Below, piece by piece: positions 1-7,511 of a stretch of DNA of 63,025 nt. A model generated the notes under the pieces. That model saw only the letters and a list, made by a program, of their open reading frames with translations, was not told the DNA's origin and did not search any database. The position numbers were made by a program, and so were the translations under genes. Within the stretch, counting starts at the first letter, position 1. Each line of letters starts with the position of its first letter. This stretch comes from E44-bin88 sp050123275. GTDB lineage: Bacteria; Chloroflexota; Dehalococcoidia; Dehalococcoidales; BS750m-G39. The stretch covers positions 1 to 63,025 of the forward strand of contig JASFHK010000009.1 of the NCBI GenBank assembly GCA_050123275.1, given 5' to 3'.

Positions 1-69
1 GTCGATGATTGGGACGAAGTCGTAACAAGGTAGCCGTAGCGGAAGCTGCGGCTGGATCACCTCCTTTCT
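1..69 (+). rRNA. rrs: 16S ribosomal RNA, 3' end (partial)
   Basis: The first 69 bases match the universal 3' end of 16S rRNA: the GTCGTAACAAGGTAGCCGTA block at 21-40 and the terminal GGATCACCTCCTTT, which contains the anti-Shine-Dalgarno. The gene begins outside the window. No tRNA spacer, 23S or 5S follows; the next gene is a protein-coding FKBP at 347. The rRNA operon is therefore split at this locus. Confidence 0.97.
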
Positions 70-126
70 AGGGAGATTACCCGGGGTGGCAACACCCCTA
101 TCTCCTAGGTCGGTCACCATTTTTTA
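70..126 (+). terminator. Stem-loop plus T-run after 16S rRNA
   Basis: GGGGTG (83-88) pairs with CACCCC (93-98) around a GCAA tetraloop. GGAGAT (72-77) and ATCTCC (100-105) extend the stem across an internal loop. A T6 run follows at 120-125. This could be the 16S terminator or part of the rRNA processing stem. From here to 346 I see no gene. Confidence 0.5.
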
Positions 127-346
127 AATTGGTGTTTTATCCTTCCTTCCACTATCCAGCGGTTAAGGTCTTTTTTTAGTGGGTTCTTCGTTCGCTCTCA
201 CTCCTTCATAACCGGCCTGGAGTTTGCTTCGCCTTTCAGTGGGCGTGCTAATGACGGGAGCGGCTTGACCTTTCCCTGACTTTCTTTTAGGATAGGGAGT
301 GCTTTCTTTTTCCCCGGGGTGGTAAATAACTAGCTTCGAGGTAAAC

Positions 347-865
347 ATGAAAAAATATGCGTTTTTAGTCGGCGTGCTGGTGTTGGCGGTGGCTCTGGTG
401 GGGGGGTGCGGCGAAAGCGCCCCGGTGGGGGCAGCCGAAGGCGATACGGTCAGCGTCCACTACACGGGTAGCCTTGACGACGGCACCGTTTTCGATAGCT
501 CCCTGGAGCGCGAGCCTTTGACCTTCGTCGTCGGTGGCGGCGGTGTTATTTCCGGTTTCGACGAGGCGGTGAGGGGTATGGCGGTCGGCGAGACGAAGAC
601 GGTGACCATTCCCGCTACCGAGGCCTACGGCGAGTACCGCGAGGAGCTGTTGGTGACACTGCCGCTGGAGGATTTGCCCGAGGAACTGGTGCTGGGGCAG
701 AAAGTGCCCTTGCAGAACGTGACCAGCGGCGAAACGATTAACTTTACCGTCGTCGATATTTCGGATACGGAGGCGACCCTCGACGCCAACCATCGCCTGG
801 CCGGCGAGGCCTTGACCTTCGAGATTACGGTGGTGGCTATCGAGGTGGCGGTTAAGGTCAACTAG
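347..865 (+). CDS. SlyD-like FKBP-type peptidyl-prolyl isomerase, lipoprotein
   Basis: This is a 172-residue exported prolyl isomerase. A signal peptide ends in a lipobox with C21 (LVGGC), so the protein should be lipid-anchored outside the membrane. Residues about 33-85 carry the FKBP core (VSVHYTG, DGTVFDSS, GMAVGE). The part from about 95 on resembles the insert-in-flap and closing strand of SlyD (LDANHRLAGEALTFE), which gives chaperone activity in that family. SlyD is normally cytoplasmic, so secretion is notable; it probably helps fold exported proteins. It stands alone just downstream of 16S rRNA. Confidence 0.85.
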   Translation: MKKYAFLVGVLVLAVALVGGCGESAPVGAAEGDTVSVHYTGSLDDGTVFDSSLEREPLTFVVGGGGVISGFDEAVRGMAVGETKTVTIPATEAYGEYREELLVTLPLEDLPEELVLGQKVPLQNVTSGETINFTVVDISDTEATLDANHRLAGEALTFEITVVAIEVAVKVN

Positions 866-887
866 CGCCGATAGACCGGGGAACCTT

Positions 888-1538
888 ATGCCGACGGAGA
901 TTAAGACCATCCGCTTGCCCTTGCCCCTTCGCTTCGGCTACGTCAATTGCTATCTGCTCGAGTCCGGGGGAAACCGCCTGCTCATCGACACGGCCTGCGC
1001 TAACAGCCGCCGCCGTCTGGAACGGGAGCTGGCGGGCAGCCCGCCCGGGCTTATTATTCTAACCCACGGCGATTTCGACCACAGCGGCAACGCCGCCCGT
1101 TTGCGCCGCAAATTCGGCGCCAAAATCGCCATGCACCGGGGCGACGCCTCCATGGTGGAAAAAGGCGATATCTTCGGGGGCAGGAGCCGCGGCCGCTTCC
1201 TTTTCCGTTTGATTGCGCCCGCCATCTTCGGCTTCTGGCGTTCGGCGCGCTTCAGTCCCGATTTGTACCTGGAAGACGGCGACAGCTTGAGCGACTACGG
1301 CTTCGACGCCAGAATCGTGCACATGCCGGGGCATTCCCGGGGCTCTATCGGCGTGCTCACCACGGAAGGGGAGCTTTTCGGCGGGGATTTGGTGATAAGG
1401 GGGAACGGCGCCAAGCGCAACAAGCTTATCGACGACCCGGCGGCGGCGGAGGCCAGCATCAAGAAGCTAAAGAGTCTGGGGGTGAAGACGGTTTACCCGG
1501 GGCACGGGCGGCCTTTTGAGATGGGGGAGTTGGGGTAG
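888..1538 (+). CDS. Metallo-beta-lactamase-fold hydrolase
   Basis: A 216-residue MBL-fold protein. The metal-binding HxDxDH motif appears as THGDFDHSGN near residue 60. A later His is in MPGHSRGSIG (about 147), an Asp in GGDLV, and the closing His in YPGHGRP (about 206). It has the size and layout of glyoxalase II-like or general MBL hydrolases. The substrate cannot be read from sequence. There is no signal peptide, so it is likely cytoplasmic. It starts 22 bases after the FKBP gene and may be cotranscribed with it. Confidence 0.85.
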   Translation: MPTEIKTIRLPLPLRFGYVNCYLLESGGNRLLIDTACANSRRRLERELAGSPPGLIILTHGDFDHSGNAARLRRKFGAKIAMHRGDASMVEKGDIFGGRSRGRFLFRLIAPAIFGFWRSARFSPDLYLEDGDSLSDYGFDARIVHMPGHSRGSIGVLTTEGELFGGDLVIRGNGAKRNKLIDDPAAAEASIKKLKSLGVKTVYPGHGRPFEMGELG

Positions 1539-1579
1539 GGGAGATTGCTTCGCTACGCTCGCAATGACGTTAGAGAGAC

Positions 1580-1690
1580 GCCCCGCCACCCCGCTCTGTC
1601 AGCCAACGTATTGTTTGCCCACCCAATGCCCACCCTACAGAGGTTAGACCTCTATAGGCTTCTTATTAGGAGTGCCGCCCGCCACCCCGC
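1580..1690 (+). repeat. Dispersed hairpin repeat, copy A
   Basis: One copy of an intergenic repeat found at five loci in this window. It has a 5' block CCACCCCGCTCTGT, a middle block CCCACCCAATGCCCACCC and a hairpin AGAGGT-TAG-ACCTCT at 1639-1653. A short second piece (CGCCACCCCGC) lies at 1680-1690. It sits between the MBL hydrolase and the small membrane protein gene. No coding sense was found. Confidence 0.75.
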
Positions 1691-1712
1691 CTTTATGTTA
1701 TAATTACCTCCG

Positions 1713-1886
1713 ATGCGTAACTTTATCAGAATCAGCGGGTTTGCCCTCGTTATCCTGGGAACGGTGGGGCTGATGCTCAACGAGTTTCTCGGGGTGGGGA
1801 GCACCACGCGCACCATTATTTTCGGGGTGGTCAACTTCGTGGGGCTGGTCAACATCGCCTTCGCCCACTTCGGCTTTAAGGACTAA
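1713..1886 (+). CDS. Small two-helix membrane protein
   Basis: An open frame of 57 codons encodes two hydrophobic stretches (about residues 8-25 and 34-54) separated by a short polar turn (GVGSTTRT), with a basic N-terminus and a charged end (FKD). It has no recognisable family. A TATAAT box at 1699-1704 puts the likely transcription start at or just before the ATG, and no Shine-Dalgarno is visible, so the mRNA may be leaderless. The frame uses the same GC-rich codons as its neighbours. It could still be a chance frame, but hydrophobicity and codon use favour a real gene. Confidence 0.6.
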   Translation: MRNFIRISGFALVILGTVGLMLNEFLGVGSTTRTIIFGVVNFVGLVNIAFAHFGFKD

Positions 1887-1896
1887 AGCGCCGAGG

Positions 1897-1925
1897 TTGA
1901 TTTTTCTCGCCTATTATCCTAGAAT
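1897..1925 (+). promoter_or_regulatory. Promoter of tRNA-Ile
   Basis: TTGATT (1897-1902) and TAGAAT (1920-1925) are separated by 17 bases, and the tRNA begins 12 bases after the -10 box. Confidence 0.5.
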
Positions 1926-1937
1926 TACATACGCCGT

Positions 1938-2014
1938 GGGCCACTAGCTCAGTTGGTTAGAGCACAGTCCTGATAAGACTGGGGTCTCTGGTTCGAGTCC
2001 AGAGTGGCCCACCA
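1938..2014 (+). tRNA. tRNA-Ile (anticodon GAT)
   Basis: A complete cloverleaf. The acceptor arms GGGCCAC and GTGGCCC pair over 7 bp, with D arm AGCTCAGTTGGTTAGAGC, anticodon loop CTGATAA (anticodon 1972-1974), T loop GTTCGAGTC, discriminator A and an encoded CCA (2012-2014). A T6 run follows directly and probably ends transcription. In many bacteria this tRNA lies in the 16S-23S spacer. Here it is a separate unit 1.9 kb downstream of 16S. Confidence 0.97.
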
Positions 2015-2035
2015 TTTTTTCTTTCCCCTCGGGGA

Positions 2036-2518
2036 TTAATCGCCCCGCCACCTGCCGCAGGATATCCGGTAGAGTAAGTAGTCCCAGGTATTACCCGCCA
2101 GGTTGCCCACCCGGATCATGCGGAGCACCGCGTTAATGGCTTTTGCTTTTTCGGCGCCGTAGCTTTGTTCCAGTTTGCCAGCGGCTTCGGGGTCGGGACG
2201 GGCATCGGATTCGGCCCAGTGTTGCGCGTAGATTAGGGCCACGGCTTCATCTTCCGGGCAGTTATCAACATCCCCCGCCAGCAGGCGGTTAATCTCCGCC
2301 GGTTCGAGCCCCTTTTTAAGCGCCTGCCGGGCGTGGACGTAGGAGCAATAGCGGCAGCCGTGGACGGCGGTGACGGCCAGCATCAGCCTTTCCTGGAAGG
2401 CGGGCGTTACCAACCCTTTTTCCCGGGCTTGCCGCAGCTGCCTACCGTGCCTCAAGTTAGACCAGAGGTCACTGAAAAATTCCTTCGGGTTCCGGTAGAT
2501 TCTCTTGCGAAACGGCAT
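2036..2518 (-). CDS. Carboxymuconolactone decarboxylase / AhpD-like protein
   Basis: A 160-residue all-helical protein with the AhpD-type motif HGCRYCSYVHA (CxxC plus downstream His, about residues 55-65). In AhpD this is the thiol and proton-relay site for peroxidase or alkylhydroperoxide reductase activity. It starts only 6 bases after the stop of the enolase-superfamily gene, so the two form an operon. It may be a redox helper or a true decarboxylase; sequence alone does not decide. Confidence 0.8.
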   Translation of the reverse strand: MPFRKRIYRNPKEFFSDLWSNLRHGRQLRQAREKGLVTPAFQERLMLAVTAVHGCRYCSYVHARQALKKGLEPAEINRLLAGDVDNCPEDEAVALIYAQHWAESDARPDPEAAGKLEQSYGAEKAKAINAVLRMIRVGNLAGNTWDYLLYRISCGRWRGD

Positions 2519-2524
2519 GGCGGT

Positions 2525-3688
2525 TTAGTCCAGCGTGGTCGGCGTTTTGCCCTCGGTCATCAGCCCGGCGATGGCGGGCTCGTTAAGCTCGACGCCGAGG
2601 CCGGGGGCGGTGGTGGGGTAGAGAAAGCCGTTTTCGTAGCGGGGGACTTCTTTAGCCACGTCGTTGCTGATTTTGTGGCTCACCGTCTCGAAAACGTCGT
2701 GGATGTGCAAAGGCCCCAGGTTTTCGTGCACCATCTTCGACAGCCACTCGTCGGCGACGAGGAGATGGGTGTAGGTGGCCGCCTCCAGGCCGGAGCCCAT
2801 CATGCAGCCGCAGACCACGGGCAGTCCCGCCGCCTTGGCTACCGTCACCCACTTCTGGGCTTTGAGCAGCCCGCCCGCCTTGGGTATCTTGAGGAAGAAG
2901 CCGTCGGCGGCGTTCTTCTGGATGATTTCCATCAGGTTTTTAAGCTCGATAGCCGCTTCGTCGGCGAAGACGGGTATGCTCGTCTTGGAGCGCAGTCGCG
3001 CCATGCCCTCGATGTCCCACCAGGGCACGGGCTGTTCCGCCATGGAAATGTTATACGGCTCCAGCTTGCGCAGCGTCATCAGCGCCTGGTAGTAGTGCCA
3101 GCCGCCGTTGGCGTCGATGAAAATCTCGATGTCGTCGCCCAGCTCCCGTAACGCCTTCACGTTGGCGATGTCCAGCGCTTCGTCGCCGGCGCCCACCTTG
3201 AGCTTGAGTACGCGGAAGCCCGCTTTCACCGCTTGCTTGGCCATACTAAGGACGATTTCGGTCTCCGCACCGGGGAGGACGTAGCCCAGCGGGATTTTCT
3301 CCGTGGTCAGTCCGCCCAGAAGCTGATAGACGGGGACGCCCAGCGCCTTGCCCTTGATGTCGTGCAGGGCGTAATCGACGATGGACTTGGCCTGGTTGTT
3401 GTCGCGGGCAGCGTGGTCCATTCTAGCCACGATTTTCTCGATGTTGAGCGGGTCTTCTTCAAAAAGAATGGGGGCGAAGATGTTGTTGACCAGGCTCATC
3501 ATCGAGTCCTGGCTCTCGCCGCGGTACCAGGCGGAGGTGCCGCCCGAATCGGCGATACCGACGATGCCCTCGTCGGTATGCAGCTTCAAAACGACGCTGG
3601 CCGAACCCAGCTCCACTCCACCGCCCATGGGGAAAGGCTGGCTGAATTTCGAGGTGACGGGGATGCACTCAATCTTTGAGATACGCAT
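2525..3688 (-). CDS. Enolase-superfamily enzyme, muconate-lactonizing (MLE) subgroup
   Basis: A 387-residue enzyme with N-terminal capping domain and TIM barrel. It has the KxK pair (LKLKVG), metal ligands in IDANGGW, AEQPVPW and FADEAAI, and a Lys in LKIPKAGG on the sixth strand. This Lys pattern marks the MLE subgroup (cycloisomerases, OSB synthases, dipeptide epimerases) rather than mandelate racemase. Start chosen at 3688, where GGAGG precedes the ATG at good spacing; an upstream in-frame ATG at 3727 lacks this. It is divergent from the SnoaL-SDR-cupin genes, suggesting one catabolic cluster. Substrate unknown. Confidence 0.85.
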   Translation of the reverse strand: MRISKIECIPVTSKFSQPFPMGGGVELGSASVVLKLHTDEGIVGIADSGGTSAWYRGESQDSMMSLVNNIFAPILFEEDPLNIEKIVARMDHAARDNNQAKSIVDYALHDIKGKALGVPVYQLLGGLTTEKIPLGYVLPGAETEIVLSMAKQAVKAGFRVLKLKVGAGDEALDIANVKALRELGDDIEIFIDANGGWHYYQALMTLRKLEPYNISMAEQPVPWWDIEGMARLRSKTSIPVFADEAAIELKNLMEIIQKNAADGFFLKIPKAGGLLKAQKWVTVAKAAGLPVVCGCMMGSGLEAATYTHLLVADEWLSKMVHENLGPLHIHDVFETVSHKISNDVAKEVPRYENGFLYPTTAPGLGVELNEPAIAGLMTEGKTPTTLD

Positions 3689-3745
3689 GGCTCCCTCCTC
3701 TAAAGACTTCCGGCGACAATCAAACATAATATACTCCCATATCCA

Positions 3746-3773
3746 TTGACAGACAAGGGGGCTGTGCTAGAAT
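3746..3773 (+). promoter_or_regulatory. Promoter of the SnoaL-SDR-cupin genes
   Basis: TTGACA (3746-3751) and TAGAAT (3768-3773) are spaced by 16 bases. The first start codon is 33 bases further on, preceded by GGAGG. Confidence 0.6.
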
Positions 3774-3805
3774 AGCGTTTAGAGTCCAAAGCCGGAGGTG
3801 CCCCC

Positions 3806-4228
3806 ATGACCAGAGAGCTGGAGAAACGGGTCAGGACACTGGAGGACATCGAAGCCATCCGGCAGCTGCACACCCGCTACGTCTATCTTCTCTCCAACCT
3901 GCAATGGGACGACATGGTGCAATGCTTCGCCGAAGGCGCCACCATGGAGCTGCTCGACCAGGGGGAGGTCAGGGGCAAAGAAGCGATTTCGGGGGTGTTC
4001 CACGACGTGCTCGCCAAACGGATAACGCCCAAAGACGGGCATCTGGTGGGGCAGCCGGTCATTACCGTCGACGGGGACAGGGCCGCAGGCTGCTGGATTC
4101 TGTACCTCTTCTTCGCCGAGCCCGAGGTGAGGTGGCTGCAGGGGCGGCAGGACTGCGAATACGTCCGGGTAAACGGGGAGTGGAAGTTCCAAAAGGTAAA
4201 GTTCACCGCTCCCTGGCCCGGGGCTTAA
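3806..4228 (+). CDS. SnoaL-like (NTF2-fold) protein
   Basis: A 140-residue protein with the SnoaL/NTF2-like layout. An N-terminal helix (LEDIEAIRQLHTRYVYLL) is followed by a W-D-D-M-V-x-C-F segment, then beta strands ending in GEWKFQKVKF. This fold serves as a small dehydratase, isomerase or cyclase pocket. GGAGG lies 6 bases before the ATG. It begins a plus-strand set with an SDR and a cupin protein, consistent with breakdown or modification of a small organic molecule. Confidence 0.8.
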   Translation: MTRELEKRVRTLEDIEAIRQLHTRYVYLLSNLQWDDMVQCFAEGATMELLDQGEVRGKEAISGVFHDVLAKRITPKDGHLVGQPVITVDGDRAAGCWILYLFFAEPEVRWLQGRQDCEYVRVNGEWKFQKVKFTAPWPGA

Positions 4229-4254
4229 AAGCATAAGAGCCAGGAGGAGGAGCC

Positions 4255-4992
4255 ATGGACCTGAAACTGAAGGGCCGGGTGGCGCTGGTGACGGGTACGG
4301 GCAGCCGGATAGGATTCGGCAGGGCCATCGCGCTGACGCTGGCCGAAGAGGGGTGCGACATTACTTCGGCGGATATCGACCTCGAAGGGGCCCGGAAGAC
4401 CGCCGCCGAGGTCGAAAAGCGGGGGCGGAAAGCCTTTGCCGTCGGGGTGGACGTATCCCAGCGTGACAGCGTGGATGAAATGGTGGCGGTGGTGGTCAAG
4501 GAGTTCGGGCGCATCGACATCCTCATCAACAACGCGGGCACCAGCAGCCCGGTGCAACCCTTCATGCAGATGACCCAAGCCGACTGGGACATCGACATCG
4601 GGGTCAACCTCTACGGGCAGATGAACGTCGCCCAGGCGGTCATCCCCCACATGGCCAAAAACAAGTACGGGCGCATCGTCAACTGCTCCGGCGGTCAGGG
4701 GCTGCCCGGCATATCCGTTTACGGGGCGGCCAAGGGCGGCATCGACCAGTTCACCCACGCCCTGGCTATGGAGGTGGCGCCGATGGGCATTATCGTCAAC
4801 GCCGTGCTGCCGGGGCTGGGGGAGACGGGGCTGGTGGGCACCGCCCCCAAAGAAATGCTGGAGGGCATGAGGCAGATGTCGGCGCTGAAACGCCTGTGCA
4901 CGCCGCAGGACGTGGCCGACACGACCGCTTTCCTGGCCTCGGAGCGTTGCAGCTACATGGCGGGGCAGGTTATAAAGTTGCACACCTTCTAA
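4255..4992 (+). CDS. Short-chain dehydrogenase/reductase (SDR)
   Basis: A 245-residue classical SDR. The nucleotide-binding glycine motif is slightly unusual (TGTGSRIGFG, residues 14-23). The NNAG motif and the catalytic YGAAK (YxxxK, about residue 161) are present. Asp in SADIDLEG at the end of strand 2 suggests NAD(H) preference. GGAGGAGG precedes the start. It lies 26 bases after the SnoaL-like gene, in the same transcription unit. Substrate unknown. Confidence 0.88.
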   Translation: MDLKLKGRVALVTGTGSRIGFGRAIALTLAEEGCDITSADIDLEGARKTAAEVEKRGRKAFAVGVDVSQRDSVDEMVAVVVKEFGRIDILINNAGTSSPVQPFMQMTQADWDIDIGVNLYGQMNVAQAVIPHMAKNKYGRIVNCSGGQGLPGISVYGAAKGGIDQFTHALAMEVAPMGIIVNAVLPGLGETGLVGTAPKEMLEGMRQMSALKRLCTPQDVADTTAFLASERCSYMAGQVIKLHTF

Positions 4993-5038
4993 TGCGGTAG
5001 ACGTTTTAATGCGGCAGACGTGCTCGTGCCGTAGACGT
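4992..5038 (+). repeat. Short imperfect tandem repeat
   Basis: Three near-copies of ATGCGGYAGACGT lie at 4992-5004, 5009-5021 and 5027-5038 (the last TGCCGTAGACGT) in the gap between the SDR and cupin genes. Function unknown; it may be a local duplication or binding array. Confidence 0.5.
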
Positions 5039-5108
5039 GCGAGTGCAAAATGCTTATTAACGCCGCATACGGGCGCTGCATAAACGCGCTTTAACAAAGG
5101 AGGACGCG

Positions 5109-5552
5109 ATGGACTACAGCCGACTGCTGGTGACTAATCCCATCTACGAGGCGGGGGTACCGGTGGAGGGACGGCAAAGCCCCTCGATGACGCTGATGAG
5201 CAACGCCCTGGTGCCGGGAAGCAACATGTACATCGAGGTGGGCTGGATATGGGAGATGCCCAAACCCAATCCCCACATCCACGAGATGGTGCACAAGTTC
5301 GACGAAATCGTGCTCCACATCGGCAACGACCCCTATGACTCCGAGGATTTGGGTGGGGAAATCGAGTTCTGCGTCGAAGGGCAGCCGCTCACCTTCGACA
5401 AGTCCTCGGCGATTTTCCTGCCGGCGGGCACCAAGCACGGGCCGCTGACCTGGAAAAAGTGCCGCCGGCCGCACCTGGAGATGGCCATCATGATCGGCAG
5501 CGGCGATTACAAGGAGGGCTGGCCGGAGGGGGTCGGCGACGGGAAGATGTAG
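5109..5552 (+). CDS. Cupin-like protein
   Basis: A 147-residue protein. A His-rich first motif (PNPHIHEMVHKFDEIVLHIG) and a second motif (FLPAGTKHGPL) fit a single-domain cupin barrel with His/Glu metal ligands. GGAGG lies 5 bases before the ATG. It follows the SDR on the same strand and ends 1 base before the stop of a convergent SDR. It could be a metal-dependent isomerase, dioxygenase or ligand sensor; the sequence does not tell which. Confidence 0.7.
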   Translation: MDYSRLLVTNPIYEAGVPVEGRQSPSMTLMSNALVPGSNMYIEVGWIWEMPKPNPHIHEMVHKFDEIVLHIGNDPYDSEDLGGEIEFCVEGQPLTFDKSSAIFLPAGTKHGPLTWKKCRRPHLEMAIMIGSGDYKEGWPEGVGDGKM

Positions 5553-5553
5553 G

Positions 5554-6366
5554 CTATTTGTCCAGAGTCTTCTGGATGGGGGTTTGCGCCGGTCTTAAGG
5601 GCGAGCCGCCCGAGACGAGCAACGAAGTGCCGGTGACGTAGGCGGCCAGCTCCGAGGCCAGAAAGAGGGCGGCGTTAGCCACGTCGCCGGTGGTACCCAG
5701 CCGCTGCAAAGGGATATCGCCCTTGCCCAGCTCGTCGAAGAAGGCGTCCTTCTCTTTTTCACCGATGCCACCGAGCAGGGTGGCGTAGAAGTCCGTCCGC
5801 ACCGGGCCGGGCAGCAAGACGTTGACACAGATATTATAGGGCGCCAGCGCGTAGGCCAGGTCCAACGTAAAGCCGATAATGCCCGCCTTGGCCGTGTGGT
5901 AGTGGATGCAGTGGGCGGGGGGATTTAGCGCCGCCGCCGAGGACAGATTAATGATGCGCCCGTATTTTTGCTGCTTCATCTGGGGCACCACCGCCTTGGA
6001 GAAGAGGAAAAGGCTTTTCAGGTTGAGGGTGAGCACCTTGTCCCAGTCGGCTTCGGGCATCTCTTCGACGGGTTTCGGCGGCGCTGTCATGCCGCCGGCG
6101 TTGTTGACCAGTATGTCCACCTTGCCGTACTGCTCGAAGGTCTTGTCCACCACGGTGCGCACCTGTTCGATATCCAGAGCGTCGCAGGTGATGGCGGTGG
6201 CTTTGCCGCCTTTTTGAGTGATTTCGGCGAGGGTTTCGACGGCTTTGCGGCCGTCGATGTCGGCGATGACGATGGCGGCGCCTTCTTCGGCGAACCTGAG
6301 GGCGATGCCCTTGCCGATACCGGCGGCGCCGCCGGTGACGATGGCTACCCTGTCGGCGAGCAACAT
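5554..6366 (-). CDS. Short-chain dehydrogenase/reductase (SDR)
   Basis: A 270-residue classical SDR with cofactor motif TGGAAGIGKG (residues 12-21), IADIDG acidic strand-2 end suggesting NAD(H), NNAGG, a catalytic Ser in NLSSAAAL and YHTAK as the YxxxK pair. The C-terminus has the usual VTGTSLLVSGG ending. It converges on the cupin gene and is only distantly like the SDR at 4255, so the cluster carries two different dehydrogenases. Substrate unknown. Confidence 0.88.
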   Translation of the reverse strand: MLLADRVAIVTGGAAGIGKGIALRFAEEGAAIVIADIDGRKAVETLAEITQKGGKATAITCDALDIEQVRTVVDKTFEQYGKVDILVNNAGGMTAPPKPVEEMPEADWDKVLTLNLKSLFLFSKAVVPQMKQQKYGRIINLSSAAALNPPAHCIHYHTAKAGIIGFTLDLAYALAPYNICVNVLLPGPVRTDFYATLLGGIGEKEKDAFFDELGKGDIPLQRLGTTGDVANAALFLASELAAYVTGTSLLVSGGSPLRPAQTPIQKTLDK

Positions 6367-6441
6367 AATGACCCCCTTAGTCGGCAGTCATTACCCATAC
6401 TAAGGCTAACCGGCGCCAAATGCAATAGGGAATAAGGGGGG

Positions 6442-6774
6442 TTAGGTAGAAGGGGGCAGCTGGACCGGTTTATCGTCTTCCTTGCCCCAGTTTTGCATCA
6501 GCTCCTTGAGCTTCTGGGCGAGCTTGGGGTCGTGGCGCAGGCGCTCGATAAAGACGGGGCAGCCCTCCAGAATCGAGTTCTGGGCGGCGGAGGCCATGCT
6601 GGAGAGCAGGTTCTGCATGCCCAGGTCGGCGGACTGGGAAAAATCACCGGGGGAGGACTCGAGCTGGCGGCGGATGTCCTCGGCGGTGAACTTCATGGGA
6701 ACGACGCAGGCCTTGTACCACGGGCAGTCTTTGCACTGGGCTATGGCGTAAGCTTCATCTAAAACATCACCCAT
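6442..6774 (-). CDS. Conserved small Cys-containing protein of unknown function
   Basis: This 110-residue soluble protein has an N-terminal CKDCPWYKAC cluster (C14, C17, C22) and another Cys near position 75 (EGCPVF). Four cysteines could hold a metal or an iron-sulfur centre. The rest is helical and charged. I do not recognise a family. It is 11 bases downstream of the TlpA-like gene on the same strand, so it may be cotranscribed with the thiol-redox genes. Confidence 0.7.
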   Translation of the reverse strand: MGDVLDEAYAIAQCKDCPWYKACVVPMKFTAEDIRRQLESSPGDFSQSADLGMQNLLSSMASAAQNSILEGCPVFIERLRHDPKLAQKLKELMQNWGKEDDKPVQLPPST

Positions 6775-6785
6775 ATCTAACCCCC

Positions 6786-7475
6786 TTATTCAAGGGCGAT
6801 AAGCAGTTCCAGTATTTCCTCGATTTCGGCAACGCTCTGGTAAGCGCCCAACTGGGCGTGGCGGATTAGGCCCTCTTTGTCGAGGAAGATGGTAAGGGGA
6901 ACGCTCGACGCCCGGTACTGGGCGGTGACCAGTAATTCCCGGTCGAGCACGACGGGCAGGTTGAATTCGTTTTCGGCGAGGTATTCGTTAACGCTCTCGG
7001 CGCTGTCGCCGATGTCGATGGTAATCAGGGCCACGTCTTCATCGGCCCAGTCGGCGGCGATTTGCTCCAGGTAGGGCATCTCCAGCTTGCAGTAGCCGCA
7101 GCCTATCCGCCAGAAGTTGAGGATGACGTACTTGCCCTGGTAATCGCTCAAAGAGTAGCTGCGGCCCGTGGCGTCATCGAAGGTGAAAACGGGGACGGGG
7201 TCGGCGGACTGGAAGCCGCTGCCGGTGTATTCCTCGCAGTCGGTGATTAGACCCGGCCCGCTGGTGATATCGGGTTCGCCGGACGCACTGCCGTTGGGTT
7301 CATCACCGTTACCGCTGGGTTCGTCACCATTACCGCTGGGGTTACCGTTAACTTCGCCGTTGGTATTACCGTTATCGCCGGAGTTAGTGTCGCAGCCGAC
7401 GGTGGCGGCCAGGCCGGCCACCAGAACCGCCGCCAGCGCCACCACCAGCACGATTTTGAGGGTTTTATTCATCAT
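6786..7475 (-). CDS. TlpA/ResA-like thioredoxin-fold lipoprotein
   Basis: This 229-residue protein has a signal peptide with lipobox Cys at 28 (TVGC), then a low-complexity linker rich in N, G, S, E and P (about 30-70, with SGNGDEP repeated), then a redoxin domain from about 93 with active site CGYC (C126, C129). It should act outside the membrane as a thiol-disulfide reductase. CcdA is encoded just upstream on the same strand and is the expected electron donor across the membrane. Confidence 0.88.
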   Translation of the reverse strand: MMNKTLKIVLVVALAAVLVAGLAATVGCDTNSGDNGNTNGEVNGNPSGNGDEPSGNGDEPNGSASGEPDITSGPGLITDCEEYTGSGFQSADPVPVFTFDDATGRSYSLSDYQGKYVILNFWRIGCGYCKLEMPYLEQIAADWADEDVALITIDIGDSAESVNEYLAENEFNLPVVLDRELLVTAQYRASSVPLTIFLDKEGLIRHAQLGAYQSVAEIEEILELLIALE

Positions 7476-7511
7476 TCGACCTCTCCCATCATTATAACCA
7501 TAAAGACGGCT

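Noticed and set aside
365..910. Long minus-strand frame opposite the FKBP gene
   Set aside because: The plus strand has signal peptide, lipobox and FKBP motifs; the antisense frame is low-complexity and is a by-product of GC-rich codons.
4225..5097. 290-codon minus-strand frame opposite the SDR at 4255
   Set aside because: His/Arg/Gly-rich shadow of a clear SDR gene, with no motif of its own.
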